A DNA stretch of 64,000 nt from Roseburia sp. AF12-17LB (GTDB lineage: Bacteria; Bacillota; Clostridia; Lachnospirales; Lachnospiraceae). Shown here one piece after another: positions 28,536 to 37,468 of this stretch. How positions within the stretch are numbered: the stretch's first letter is position 1; each line of letters opens with the position of its first letter. A model generated the notes under the pieces. The model ran no database searches. It was given only the letters and a program-made list of their open reading frames with translations, and had not been told where the DNA came from. Made by a program: the position numbers and the translations under genes. The stretch covers positions 124,001 through 188,000 of the forward strand of contig NZ_QUHR01000006.1 in assembly GCF_003479605.1 (NCBI RefSeq), read 5' to 3'.

Positions 28536-28586
28536 ATTAATTAAATAATACAGTAATAATTGCAAAGAAGAAAAGGGAGATTAGGT

Positions 28587-30386
28587 ATGGCAAAGAAAAA
28601 GAAGAAAATGGAGTTTGAAACAATGCAGGTAAAGCTGCCTCATGTAAAGGGGCTGTCCATTATGCTTCCGGTTATTTATATTTTATGGGTGGCAGTGATG
28701 TATTATCTTCTGCTTCCGGCATTGAATATTCATTCCAGAGGTTTATGGCTGTTTGTATTAGGCGTTATATTATTCCCGTTAGGAATAATAGGTGCGTTGG
28801 TATCGGCAGCCAGGAAGGCAGAAGGTAAGTCTGCAGGAAAGCTGGAAAAGCCGGTAAACGGTATTTTTGCAGCAGTTGGAGTGATCGGAATTCTGTTCCT
28901 GATTCTTTTATTTTATGGCAGCAAAATGTTCCATGCACAGGCATATGCAGATATCCTGACCATCGAAGACAGTGATTTTAACAGCGATATCAATACAGCA
29001 TCTTCTGTATCAAAGATTGCGTTAATGGATACGGACAGTGCAGTATTGCTGGGTAATCGTGAAATCGGAAGCCTTTCAGAAGTGGTGAGCCAGTATAATG
29101 TATCGGAAGACTACACACAGATTGATTATCAGGGGGCACCAACGAAAGTATCTGCATTAGAGTATGCCGGCTTCTTTAAATATATGGGAAATAAGGAAAA
29201 TGGTGTTCCAGGTTATATAACTGTTGATCCGGTAGGACAGAAGGCACAGTATGTTCCGGTAAAGGAAGGAATGATTTATGTTCCGTCTGCTTACTTTGGC
29301 AAGGATTTAAGAAGGCATATCCGTATGAATTACCCGGATAAACTTTTCGGAAATCTTCATTTTGAAGTGGACGAAGATGGAAACCCATACTATATTGCCA
29401 GTGTATACAAATACACCATCGGTTTATTTGGTGGAGAAACTGTTGAGGGTGCAATCAGCTGTGACCCAATCAGCGGAGACTGTCAGTATTATGATGCATC
29501 AGAAGTGCCGAACTGGATGGATGATGTTTTTGACGGGGATCTTCTGGTGGAACAGTATAACTGGTATGGAGAATTATCTAATGGATTTATGAACAGCATC
29601 TTCGGCAAAAAAGGCTGTAAGAAATGTACGGAAACGGTAGTAGAGGATGAAGACGGAGATGAGGAATCTTACGAAGCAAACTTCGGCTATGTTGCCAAAG
29701 ACGGGGATATCTGGATTTATACCGGAGTTACTTCCGTCAATGATGATGCCTCCAATATCGGGTTTATACTGGTAAATGAGCGGACTTCAGAAGCACATTA
29801 TTACAGTATTGCAGGAGCAGATGAAAGCTCTGCAATGGCTGCTGCAGAAGGAGAAGTGCAGGAGAAAGGATACCGTGCATCTTTCCCGTCTTTGATTAAT
29901 GTAGATGGTCAGCCGACTTATATTATGGTATTAAAAGATGCCAGCGGCATAGTGAAGCTTTATGGCATGGTAAATGTAGAATCTTATAATATGGTAACAA
30001 CAGCAGCCAGTCTCGATGAGTGCTTTGCAAAGTATCGTAAGATGACAGGCAGTGACGGTACAGAAAACACTGGGAATCCGGAAGAGGCAGAAAATTCTTC
30101 CGGGGACAGCAACAGTACTGCAGGTAATGCACAGACAGCAGCCAAGGGAAAAATAATTCCGGAAGGTGAGACAGAGACAAGAATTTTTGTAATCAGTGAA
30201 ATGCAGTATGTTGAGATTGCAGGAGAGACTTATGTTTATCTGGCAGGAGACGACGGTATGGTATACTGGCAGAAGTTTTCTGATAATGAACAATTGATTT
30301 TCCTGCATGCGGGAGATACCGTTACTGTAAATGGAATTATGGATAAAGATAATATTTACTGGATAGATACCATTAGAATCATGTAG
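28587..30386 (+). CDS. Membrane protein of unknown function, 599 residues
   Basis: I do not recognise a named family. The N-terminus is very basic (MAKKKKK), followed by three hydrophobic segments at about residues 22-45, 52-75 and 92-112, then a large soluble part of about 480 residues that the topology would place on one side of the membrane. It contains ADILTIEDSDFNSDI right after the third segment, a CKKC pair, an acidic stretch, a Ser/Asn/Gly-rich linker near 480-515 and a C-terminal beta-rich region. AAGGGAGA precedes the ATG at 28587. The next gene starts 15 bases after its stop. Confidence 0.65.
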   Translation: MAKKKKKMEFETMQVKLPHVKGLSIMLPVIYILWVAVMYYLLLPALNIHSRGLWLFVLGVILFPLGIIGALVSAARKAEGKSAGKLEKPVNGIFAAVGVIGILFLILLFYGSKMFHAQAYADILTIEDSDFNSDINTASSVSKIALMDTDSAVLLGNREIGSLSEVVSQYNVSEDYTQIDYQGAPTKVSALEYAGFFKYMGNKENGVPGYITVDPVGQKAQYVPVKEGMIYVPSAYFGKDLRRHIRMNYPDKLFGNLHFEVDEDGNPYYIASVYKYTIGLFGGETVEGAISCDPISGDCQYYDASEVPNWMDDVFDGDLLVEQYNWYGELSNGFMNSIFGKKGCKKCTETVVEDEDGDEESYEANFGYVAKDGDIWIYTGVTSVNDDASNIGFILVNERTSEAHYYSIAGADESSAMAAAEGEVQEKGYRASFPSLINVDGQPTYIMVLKDASGIVKLYGMVNVESYNMVTTAASLDECFAKYRKMTGSDGTENTGNPEEAENSSGDSNSTAGNAQTAAKGKIIPEGETETRIFVISEMQYVEIAGETYVYLAGDDGMVYWQKFSDNEQLIFLHAGDTVTVNGIMDKDNIYWIDTIRIM

Positions 30387-30401
30387 TAGGAAGGCGGAGA
30401 A

Positions 30402-32042
30402 ATGGAAGCAGCAATCCTTGTAGTAATTTTGATTGCAGGATTTACTTATTCAGCAATTAAGACAAAAGAAAGTTGGAAGAACCGCTGCAAACGGACACTG
30501 AAAGAAAAATATGGAAAAGAACCTGAAAAAAAGGAATTCAAAAGAGAACTGATAAGAAATTATCTGGATACTGTGGGTGGAACACAGCAGGTGGATGAGG
30601 TCACATGGAATGACCTTAATATGGATGATGTGTACCAGAGAATCAACAACTGTGATTCCACTATGGGAGAAGAAATTTTATATGCAAAGCTTCATTATGC
30701 GAAGCAGACGAAGGAAGAAGAGGAGCTTTTAGAAAAAAGAATAGCTTTTTGTGAAGCAGATGATGAAAAACGCTATCATCTGGAAGAAACTTTGTCAAAG
30801 CTTGGAAAGAGAGACGAGGCTTACTATATTCCATCCTTTATCCAGACAGTAGAGGATTTTGCAATTTCAAATCTCTGGGTTTATCAGATGCTCCGGATAT
30901 TGCTGATGGTAGTTGTTGTGGCGGCAGTCGTATTTCATAATATATATGCTCTGTCAGCTTTGGTGGTAGTATTTCTTGTGAATTTGTCGGTGTATATCTT
31001 TACGGTCCGGCTGAAGTTTGATCAGGAGATTCATATGATGGGAACGGCGGCATACCTGATTACGGTAGCACGAGAACTGGAGCAGGAATACCGGAAAGAC
31101 AAAATATGTGAGGAACTGGCACCGCTGCTTCCGGTATTTGCCAAAATGGATAAGAAGGCATTTCTGCTAAATATCCAGAGCAGAAATGCCATGGGAGATG
31201 TGTTTGAAATGCTGCAGGATTTCCTGCTGGGAGTAACCCAGTGGCATATCCTTACTTATATGAAAGTATTGAATCAGTTTATGGATAACCAGGATGCTTA
31301 TCTTAAGATTTACTGGGTGGTAGGAGAACTGGATGCAGCGGTTAGCACAGGCTCTTTCCGAAAGAGTCTGCCTCTTGTGACAGTACCGGAATATGAGGAA
31401 ACAAAGCAGCTTGAGATGGAAGAAATTTATCATCCGCTGCTTCATGGAGCAGTGACCAATTCTATGGAACTTCAGCATAACTGCATTATCACAGGCTCCA
31501 ATGCTTCCGGTAAGTCAACCTTTATCAAGACCATAGCTGTTAATGTGATACTGGCACAGAGCATTCATACCTGCACCGCAAAAAGAATGCATCTGCCTCA
31601 TGCAAAAATGATTACTTCCATGGCGGTAAGAGACGATATTTTATCCGGTGACAGTTATTTTATTAAAGAGATTAAATATTTAAAACGTATCCTGGATGCT
31701 TTGTCGGAGGATGAACTGGTTATCTGTGTTATTGATGAAATCTTAAGAGGAACCAATACCCAGGAGCGTATTGCAGCTTCAAAAGCAATCATGGAATATC
31801 TGGCACATCATAACTGCATTGCAATTGTGGCATCCCATGATAAGGAATTGACGGAGCTTGAAAAAATTGGTTATGACAATTATCATTTTTCCGAAGAGTT
31901 TGGAGAAGCGGATATTGTATTTGATTATAAATTGCAGAAGGGACCGGCAAATTCCCAGAATGCAATCCGCCTGCTTTCCTTTACCGGGTTCCCGGAAACG
32001 ATTATTGAGAGGGCGGAAAATATCAGAAGCGAATATCGGTAA
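30402..32042 (+). CDS. Membrane-anchored MutS-like ATPase
   Basis: The 546-residue product ends in a MutS-type ABC ATPase domain: Walker A GSNASGKST (from residue 365), DSYFIKEIKYLKRIL, and Walker B plus D-loop VIDEILRGTNTQERIAAS. It lacks the MutS mismatch-binding and connector domains. Instead, it has hydrophobic segments at about residues 3-19, 164-178 and 181-202, so it should sit at the membrane. Small MutS-like ATPases of this kind occur in Clostridia and Bacteroidetes without a known task. It probably shares a transcript with the 599-residue membrane protein. Confidence 0.82.
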   Translation: MEAAILVVILIAGFTYSAIKTKESWKNRCKRTLKEKYGKEPEKKEFKRELIRNYLDTVGGTQQVDEVTWNDLNMDDVYQRINNCDSTMGEEILYAKLHYAKQTKEEEELLEKRIAFCEADDEKRYHLEETLSKLGKRDEAYYIPSFIQTVEDFAISNLWVYQMLRILLMVVVVAAVVFHNIYALSALVVVFLVNLSVYIFTVRLKFDQEIHMMGTAAYLITVARELEQEYRKDKICEELAPLLPVFAKMDKKAFLLNIQSRNAMGDVFEMLQDFLLGVTQWHILTYMKVLNQFMDNQDAYLKIYWVVGELDAAVSTGSFRKSLPLVTVPEYEETKQLEMEEIYHPLLHGAVTNSMELQHNCIITGSNASGKSTFIKTIAVNVILAQSIHTCTAKRMHLPHAKMITSMAVRDDILSGDSYFIKEIKYLKRILDALSEDELVICVIDEILRGTNTQERIAASKAIMEYLAHHNCIAIVASHDKELTELEKIGYDNYHFSEEFGEADIVFDYKLQKGPANSQNAIRLLSFTGFPETIIERAENIRSEYR

Positions 32043-32051
32043 AAATAATGC

Positions 32052-32080
32052 TTGACGAACGAAATGACATATGGTACTAT
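32052..32080 (+). promoter_or_regulatory. Promoter of the infC operon
   Basis: TTGACG (32052-32057), 17 bases, TACTAT (32075-32080). It lies directly ahead of a structured leader. Confidence 0.75.
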
Positions 32081-32085
32081 AAGCA

Positions 32086-32204
32086 AGTTGAAGAAAGTAG
32101 AGTATCCACTCTCACCTTAGCACAATCAAGTGACTAAGTGTTTATAATGAGTATGCAATGAGCGAATCATTTTGAAGTGGATAGTCTGTCTATCCACTTT
32201 TTTT
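32086..32204 (+). ncRNA. infC-rpmI-rplT leader, L20-leader type attenuator
   Basis: Between the promoter and infC lies a structured untranslated leader with an AGAGTATCCACTCT hairpin, CACCTTAGCACA and CAAGTGACTAAGTG segments, ending in a terminator hairpin (32176-32184 with 32190-32198, followed by seven T). Position and make-up fit the L20-type leaders that let ribosomal protein L20 repress its own operon in Firmicutes by transcription attenuation. Assignment to the Rfam family is from memory of its layout, not from a search. Confidence 0.6.
32176..32204 (+). terminator. Attenuator hairpin of the infC leader
   Basis: AGTGGATAG pairs with CTATCCACT, loop TCTGT, followed by TTTTTT. It lies 65 bases ahead of the infC start. 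Confidence 0.78.
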
Positions 32205-32268
32205 GCGGAAATAAACGGAAAGTTGTCTGGCAAAGCTGTGGTGAATTTAATTTTGGAGGTGTACGACC

Positions 32269-32775
32269 ATTAGCGAGTTAATGATCAATGAACAAATCAG
32301 AGATAAGGAAGTCCGCCTGATTGGCGCGGATGGTGAACAGTTAGGTATCATGTCAGCAAGAGAAGCATATAAGCTGGCACAGGAAGCAGAACTTGATTTA
32401 GTAAAGATTGCTCCTGGAGCAAAGCCACCTGTATGTAAGATTATCGATTACGGTAAATACAGATATGAGCTTGCAAGAAAAGAGAAGGAAGCACGTAAGA
32501 AACAGAAAACGGTTGAATTAAAAGAAGTTCGTCTTTCTCCAAATATCGATACCAATGATTTGAATACCAAAATGAATGCCGCAAGAAAGTTCATTTCCAA
32601 AGGAAATAAAGTAAAAGTTACACTTCGTTTCCGTGGCAGAGAAATGGCACATGTACAGGCAAGCAAACATATTCTGGATGATTTTGCAGAAGCACTTGCA
32701 GATATTGCAGTAGTGGAGAAAGCACCAAAGCTGGAAGGCAGAAGCATGGGTATGGTGCTGGCAGAGAAAAGATAA
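32269..32775 (+). CDS. infC: Translation initiation factor IF-3
   Basis: The 168-residue IF-3 binds the 30S subunit and checks the start codon-initiator tRNA pairing. The N-terminal domain has MINEQIRDKEVRLIG, a linker follows with DYGKYRYELARKEKE, and the C-terminal domain has RFRGREMAH. I place the start at the ATT at 32269: GGAGG (32255-32259) is nine bases away, whereas the in-frame ATG at 32281 would be 21 bases away. ATT starts are the known basis of IF-3 autoregulation. It heads the infC-rpmI-rplT operon. Confidence 0.93.
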   Translation: MSELMINEQIRDKEVRLIGADGEQLGIMSAREAYKLAQEAELDLVKIAPGAKPPVCKIIDYGKYRYELARKEKEARKKQKTVELKEVRLSPNIDTNDLNTKMNAARKFISKGNKVKVTLRFRGREMAHVQASKHILDDFAEALADIAVVEKAPKLEGRSMGMVLAEKR

Positions 32776-32797
32776 TGATTTTAAGGAGGAATAAATT

Positions 32798-32995
32798 ATG
32801 CCAAAACAGAAAACAAGCAGAGCAGCAGCAAAACGTTTCAAATTAACAGGAACAGGAAAATTAAAGAGAAACAAGGCTTATAAGAGACATATCTTAACAA
32901 AGAAAACAACTAAGACTAAGAGAAATCTTAGAAAACCTGCAATGACAGATGCAACAAATGTTAAGAATATGAAGAAGATTTTACCATATTTATAA
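32798..32995 (+). CDS. rpmI: 50S ribosomal protein L35
   Basis: A very basic 65-residue ribosomal protein beginning [20 protein letters not shown], the usual L35 start. AAGGAGG precedes the ATG. It lies between infC and rplT as in most bacteria. Confidence 0.97.
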   Translation: MPKQKTSRAAAKRFKLTGTGKLKRNKAYKRHILTKKTTKTKRNLRKPAMTDATNVKNMKKILPYL

Positions 32996-33019
32996 GAATT
33001 GGTTAAGGAGGAATAGAAC

Positions 33020-33376
33020 ATGGCAAGAATTAAAGGCGGCTTAAACGCTAAAAAGAAACATAATAGAACATTAAAATTAGCTAAAGGTTACAGAGGAGCA
33101 CGCTCCAAACAGTATAGAGTAGCAAAACAGTCTGTCATGAGAGCCTTAACAAGTTCTTATGCAGGAAGAAAACAGAGAAAGAGACAGTTCAGACAGTTAT
33201 GGATTGCCCGTATTAACGCAGCAGCAAGAATGAATGGATTATCTTACAGCAAATTTATGTATGGTTTAAAATTAGCTGGTGTTGATATGAACCGTAAAAT
33301 GTTAGCTGAGATGGCTGTAAATGATGCAGAAGGATTTGCAACATTGGCAGAGCTTGCAAAAACAAAACTTGCTTAA
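33020..33376 (+). CDS. rplT: 50S ribosomal protein L20
   Basis: The 118-residue protein is needed early in large-subunit assembly and, by family knowledge, represses its own operon by binding the leader. It starts [19 protein letters not shown] and has the conserved core [27 protein letters not shown] precedes the ATG. A strong terminator follows. Confidence 0.97.
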   Translation: MARIKGGLNAKKKHNRTLKLAKGYRGARSKQYRVAKQSVMRALTSSYAGRKQRKRQFRQLWIARINAAARMNGLSYSKFMYGLKLAGVDMNRKMLAEMAVNDAEGFATLAELAKTKLA

Positions 33377-33400
33377 TTTTAAGAAGCGGACAAGTTATAA

Positions 33401-33435
33401 AAGAGGATTGTGGTTATTCACGATCCTCTTTTTTT
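33401..33435. terminator. Terminator after rplT, shared with the minus-strand gene
   Basis: AAGAGGATTGTG (33401-33412) pairs with CACGATCCTCTT (33419-33430), followed by a T run. The stop codon of the convergent gene lies in the loop. Confidence 0.87.
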
Positions 33436-33716
33436 ACGTTTGATTCATTTGAAGTTTTTGCGGAAGCATCCTGCCCGGAAGCTTCTTTTTTGATGGAATC
33501 CAAATCTTCTCTTAAAGAGTAATGATTCTTAAGTAAGCGGTATACCATGGTATAAGCCCAGATGAGAACCGGGACAACCACAGTGGCATAGATGGAAGCC
33601 TTAAGACAGTTTGTGGCAAAATCGCTTCCAATCAATGCAAAAACAAGAGTGGAAACATAGAGGGCAACTAAGAGTACAACACCGATAATTGCAAGAATCT
33701 GTTTTGTCTTTTTCAT
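33414..33716 (-). CDS. Small membrane protein, unknown
   Basis: Product of 100 residues with two hydrophobic segments (about 7-30 and 40-60) and a charged C-terminal tail rich in Lys, Glu, Asp and Ser. No family recognised. The ATG giving MKKTKQILAIIGVV is chosen; a TTG four codons earlier overlaps the GAGG that would serve as ribosome site. It stands alone and converges on rplT. Confidence 0.6.
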   Translation of the reverse strand: MKKTKQILAIIGVVLLVALYVSTLVFALIGSDFATNCLKASIYATVVVPVLIWAYTMVYRLLKNHYSLREDLDSIKKEASGQDASAKTSNESNVKKEDRE

Positions 33717-33830
33717 ATATGACCTCAACTTTCTTTGATGACCTGTTTTTAGAAAAAAGCAATATACATTATTTTAACATTTGACAGCGGATAGTCAATC
33801 AGAAAATGTAAAGTTGCAGAGGATAAATAC

Positions 33831-33858
33831 TTGAAAAAAGCACAAAATATGCTATACT
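33831..33858 (+). promoter_or_regulatory. Candidate promoter of the SEC-C gene
   Basis: TTGAAA (33831-33836), 16 bases, TATACT (33853-33858), 50 bases before the start. Confidence 0.6.
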
Positions 33859-33907
33859 GAAACAAGCGTTATACGACTAAATATGGATTAAAGGATGGAT
33901 ATGAACA

Positions 33908-34408
33908 ATGGCATTATTAGAAGAATGGCAGAAGATTGCTTATGATCAGCAGGCAGATAGAGGAAAATTACAGAAGTTCTGGCAGAGATATTTTATGTTA
34001 GAGAAGGGCGTATATGAGAAGCTTTTAACAAACCCGGATGAGAAGGTAGAAGGAACTGTAAAAGAGCTGGCAGAGAAATACGACCTCAGCATTATGGATA
34101 TGACTGGATTCTTAGATGGAATCAATGACAGCCTGGTAACACCAAACCCAATTGATACTATGGAAGAGGATACCAAGGTAAGCCTTGCATTCGATAAAGA
34201 AAAATTATACAAGAACATGGTAGATGCCAAAGCTGACTGGCTCTATGAATTACCACAGTGGGATGAAATTTTTGATGCAGATACCAAGAGAAAGCTTTAT
34301 TTAGAACAGAAGAAATCCGGCACTGTTGTAGTTGGAAAGAAAGTTGGAAGAAATGATCCGTGTCCTTGTGGAAGTGGAAAGAAATATAAATTCTGCTGCG
34401 GAAGATAA
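33908..34408 (+). CDS. SEC-C zinc-binding motif protein
   Basis: This 166-residue acidic protein ends in the SEC-C motif ([19 protein letters not shown]), the zinc site also found at the C-terminus of SecA. The first 140 residues are helical and not assigned. SEC-C proteins outside SecA often have no known role; some bind nucleic acid or the translocation machinery. A clear promoter precedes it, and the thrS promoter follows, so it is likely a single-gene unit. Confidence 0.8.
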   Translation: MALLEEWQKIAYDQQADRGKLQKFWQRYFMLEKGVYEKLLTNPDEKVEGTVKELAEKYDLSIMDMTGFLDGINDSLVTPNPIDTMEEDTKVSLAFDKEKLYKNMVDAKADWLYELPQWDEIFDADTKRKLYLEQKKSGTVVVGKKVGRNDPCPCGSGKKYKFCCGR

Positions 34409-34457
34409 GAATAAAATATTTTGGAAAACATTTGGAAAATATTTCGCAGAAAAACTC

Positions 34458-34486
34458 TTTACATAGCAGAAAAAAGAGTATACAAT
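34458..34486 (+). promoter_or_regulatory. Promoter of the thrS T-box leader
   Basis: TTTACA (34458-34463), 17 bases, TACAAT (34481-34486), directly ahead of the T-box. Confidence 0.65.
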
Positions 34487-34493
34487 AGCTTTT

Positions 34494-34733
34494 GTCAAAA
34501 GGACAAAACAAAGAAGAGACGAGTAGCATGACAGGAAGTCAAAGAGAGGAATACATCTGGTGAGAGTATTCTGATGGAGTGTAATGTGAAGACCAGCTCT
34601 GAGTGACCCCAATCCGGTCCGGTGATTCCGTTATCATCAGAATGAGCGGTTGTACGATAAGTACAGCAAGCAGGGTGGAACCACGATAGAGTATCGTCCC
34701 TGATGCATAAATTTTATGCATCAGGGATTTTTT
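34494..34733 (+). ncRNA. T-box riboswitch, threonine
   Basis: The leader of thrS carries the T-box sequence AGGGTGGAACCACG (34672-34685), which pairs with the acceptor end of uncharged tRNA, and a long stem I. In stem I, the likely specifier codon is ACC at 34592-34594, in the context GTGAAGACCAGC, which reads threonine and agrees with the downstream gene. A terminator hairpin with a T run closes the leader. Uncharged tRNA-Thr should favour readthrough into thrS. Confidence 0.92.
34698..34733 (+). terminator. T-box regulated terminator
   Basis: CCCTGATGCATAA pairs with TTATGCATCAGGG across a three-base loop (34698-34726), followed by six T. Confidence 0.88.
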
Positions 34734-34780
34734 ACTTTGCAGTTATTAATACCAATATAATAAGAAAAGGAGACTTGAAC

Positions 34781-36742
34781 ATGAAAATCACATTAAAAGA
34801 TGGCTCAGTAAAAGAGTACAGTGAAGCAAAATCAGTCTATGATATTGCAGCAGATATCAGCGAAGGCCTTGCAAGAGTTGCATGCGCCGGTGAAGTAGAC
34901 GGAGAAGTGGTGGATTTACGAACCGTTCTTGACAAGGACTGCAATTTAAATATTATAACAGCAAGTGATGAAGAAGGATTAAAGGTAATCCGCCATACTG
35001 CATCCCATGTACTGGCTCAGGCGGTAAAGAAATTATTTCCGGATGCCAAGATTACGATCGGACCGGCAATTGAAGATGGATTCTATTATGATTTTGATCA
35101 TGCCCCATTTTCAAGAGAAGACCTCGATAATCTGGAAGCAGAGATGAAGAAGATTATCAAGGAAGGTCATGAATTAAAACGATTCACACTTCCAAGAGAG
35201 GAAGCAATCAAATTCATGCAGGAACGTAATGAGCCATACAAAGTAGAACTGATTGAAGAATTACCAGAGGGAGAAGAAATTTCTTTCTATGACCAGGGCG
35301 GCTTCGTAGATTTATGTGCTGGCCCACATCTGATGACAACCAAGGGCGTAAAGGCATTTAAGCTGACATCATCTTCCATGGCATATTGGAGAGGTAATTC
35401 TGACAAAGCAAGATTACAGAGAATTTATGGTACTGCTTTTAATAAGAAGGAAGAGTTAAAAGAATACTTAGAGAAATTAGAAGATGCCAAACGCCGTGAC
35501 CATAACAAACTTGGCCGTGAAATGGGATTATTTACCACTGTTGACGTTATCGGACAGGGACTTCCTTTATTTACACCGAAGGGAACCAAGATGATTATGA
35601 AACTGCAGCGTTGGATAGAAGACTTAGAGGATAAAGAGTGGGGTTATGTACGTACCAGAACTCCGCTGATGGCAAAGAGCGACCTCTATAAGATTTCCGG
35701 ACACTGGGATCACTACATGGATGGAATGTTCATTTTAAATAAGGACAGCGACGACAAAGAGACAATGGCACTGCGTCCGATGACCTGTCCATTCCAGTAT
35801 TATGTATACATGAATGAACAGCACTCTTACAGAGATCTGCCATATCGGATGTCAGAGACTTCTACATTGTTCCGGAATGAGGACTCCGGAGAGATGCATG
35901 GACTTACCCGTGTCAGACAGTTTACTATTACAGAGGCACATATTATTCTTTGCCCGGAACAGGCGGAAGAAGAACTTACCAGATGTACTGAACTTTGCCA
36001 TTATGTAATGACTACACTTGGTATCGATGGAGATGTTACTTACCGTCTGTCCAAATGGGATCCGAACAACAAAGAAAAATATCTGGGCGACGAAGCATAT
36101 TGGAACAGTACCCAGCAGTATCTGCGTGATGTTATGGATAAGAATGGCATCAAGTATACAGAAGCAGATGGGGAAGCTGCATTCTACGGACCAAAGATTG
36201 ATATTCAGGCAAAGAATGTATATGGAAAAGAAGATACCATGGTTACCATCCAGCTTGACTGTGCAAGTGCAGAGAAGTTTGGCATGTACTATATCGATGA
36301 GAAGGGTGAGAAAGTACTTCCTTGGATTATCCATCGTACATCCATGGGATGTTATGAGCGTACCCTTGCATGGCTGATTGAACATTATGCAGGAAAATTC
36401 CCAACCTGGCTTTGCCCGGAACAGGTAAGAGTATTGCCGATTTCTGAAAAATATGCAGACTATGCAGAGCAGGTAAGAAAAGAATTAGCAGCTCATGATG
36501 TAGATGTAACGGTTGATAACCGTTCTGAGAAAATCGGATTCAAGATTCGTGAAGCAAGACTGGATAAGCTGCCGTACATGCTGGTAGTTGGTCAGCAGGA
36601 GGCAGAGGACGGAACCGTATCCGTAAGAAGCCGTTTTGCAGGAGATGAAGGTGTAAAACCTTTAGGAGAATTCATTGATGCAATCTGCGAAGAGATTCGT
36701 ACAAAGGAAATCCGTAAGGAAGAAGTTGCAGAAGAAAAATAA
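34781..36742 (+). CDS. thrS: Threonyl-tRNA synthetase
   Basis: The 653-residue class II synthetase charges tRNA-Thr. Order: TGS domain (about residues 1-62), editing domain (HTASHVLAQAVKKLF with the HxxxH site), catalytic core with motif 2 around TSTLFRNEDSGEMHGLTRVRQF, zinc-binding Cys in MTCPFQYYVY and His in EQHSYRDLP, motif 3 HRTSMGCYERTLAWLIEH, and the C-terminal anticodon-binding domain. The ATG at 34781 follows AAAGGAGA; an in-frame ATG at 34703 falls in the terminator stem. Expression is under T-box control. Confidence 0.97.
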   Translation: MKITLKDGSVKEYSEAKSVYDIAADISEGLARVACAGEVDGEVVDLRTVLDKDCNLNIITASDEEGLKVIRHTASHVLAQAVKKLFPDAKITIGPAIEDGFYYDFDHAPFSREDLDNLEAEMKKIIKEGHELKRFTLPREEAIKFMQERNEPYKVELIEELPEGEEISFYDQGGFVDLCAGPHLMTTKGVKAFKLTSSSMAYWRGNSDKARLQRIYGTAFNKKEELKEYLEKLEDAKRRDHNKLGREMGLFTTVDVIGQGLPLFTPKGTKMIMKLQRWIEDLEDKEWGYVRTRTPLMAKSDLYKISGHWDHYMDGMFILNKDSDDKETMALRPMTCPFQYYVYMNEQHSYRDLPYRMSETSTLFRNEDSGEMHGLTRVRQFTITEAHIILCPEQAEEELTRCTELCHYVMTTLGIDGDVTYRLSKWDPNNKEKYLGDEAYWNSTQQYLRDVMDKNGIKYTEADGEAAFYGPKIDIQAKNVYGKEDTMVTIQLDCASAEKFGMYYIDEKGEKVLPWIIHRTSMGCYERTLAWLIEHYAGKFPTWLCPEQVRVLPISEKYADYAEQVRKELAAHDVDVTVDNRSEKIGFKIREARLDKLPYMLVVGQQEAEDGTVSVRSRFAGDEGVKPLGEFIDAICEEIRTKEIRKEEVAEEK

Positions 36743-36789
36743 AAATGCAATAAAATCTAATTTTTAATTTTATAATTTATATGGATTCA

Positions 36790-36833
36790 AAAAGACTGTT
36801 GCTGGCAATTTGCACCGGACAACAGTCTTTTTT
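36790..36833 (+). terminator. Intrinsic terminator after thrS
   Basis: AAAAGACTGTT (36790-36800) pairs with AACAGTCTTTT (36821-36831), followed by T. Confidence 0.87.
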
Positions 36834-36891
36834 GCTTTACAGGAAAGCAGCCGCCGCAGGCACGAGAATGTGTCAAGGTACATTCTTTTTT
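36828..36891. repeat. GC-rich fold-back repeat, copy 2 (short)
   Basis: Begins in the thrS terminator tail with TTTTTTGCTTTACAGGAAA, identical to copy 1 near 8111, then CCGCCGCAGGC as in copy 1. It ends in a small terminator-like hairpin GAATGT/ACATTC (36866-36885) with a T run. It appears to be a shortened copy lacking the middle. Confidence 0.55.
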
Positions 36892-36965
36892 ACATGAAGT
36901 TGGTAACATAAAAAGATTTCCTTTGGAGATACTAAACATGTAACGAAAGAAAGGAGATGATTTTT

Positions 36966-37280
36966 GTGACAGAATTAAAATGTTCTGTAAGAAGCTGCAG
37001 TTTCCAGAAAGATGATTGCTGTTGCCGTGGAAATATTACGGTAGAGGGTGCACATGCAAACCGCAATAGCGAGACAAGCTGTGGAAGTTTTGAAGAGAAG
37101 AAAAACTGTGGATGTGCCAATTCGACCGGTAAACCGCCTAAGATGAGCGATGTTACCTGTGAGGCAGTAAACTGTAAATTCAATGAAGGAAGAAAATGTC
37201 ATGCAAAAGACATCCAGGTAGCCGGAACGAATGCCTGTACCTGTATGGAAACAGAGTGTGCCAGCTTCTGTTGTTCCTAA
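36966..37280 (+). CDS. Cysteine-rich protein with two DUF1540 domains
   Basis: Product of 104 residues with two copies of the DUF1540 pattern, each with a C-x4-C spacing, a further Cys, then a short strand (NITVEGAHA and DIQVAGTNA) and a final Cys-x-SF. The many cysteines suggest metal binding; the role is unknown, though such proteins are common in spore-forming Clostridia. The GTG at 36966 lies nine bases after AGGAG, whereas the ATG at 36957 abuts it, so GTG is chosen. Confidence 0.8.
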   Translation: MTELKCSVRSCSFQKDDCCCRGNITVEGAHANRNSETSCGSFEEKKNCGCANSTGKPPKMSDVTCEAVNCKFNEGRKCHAKDIQVAGTNACTCMETECASFCCS

Positions 37281-37312
37281 AAAGTGGAATATCAGTAAGT
37301 TTTAGCAAAATA

Positions 37313-37351
37313 TTTCTGTGTCTACTCTTAACAGATTGGACACAGAAATTT
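37313..37351 (+). terminator. Possible weak terminator after the DUF1540 gene
   Basis: TTTCTGTGTC (37313-37322) pairs with GACACAGAAA (37339-37348); only a short TT follows. Confidence 0.35.
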
Positions 37352-37468
37352 AGAAGAATCTTAAGAAAAATACTATTGTAAATGAGATGAAAGAAAGTAT
37401 AATGTGATTGAAGCATAAATAAAGCAGAAGTAATGTGTAAGGTGTAGATGGTAAACAGGAGGAAGCAA

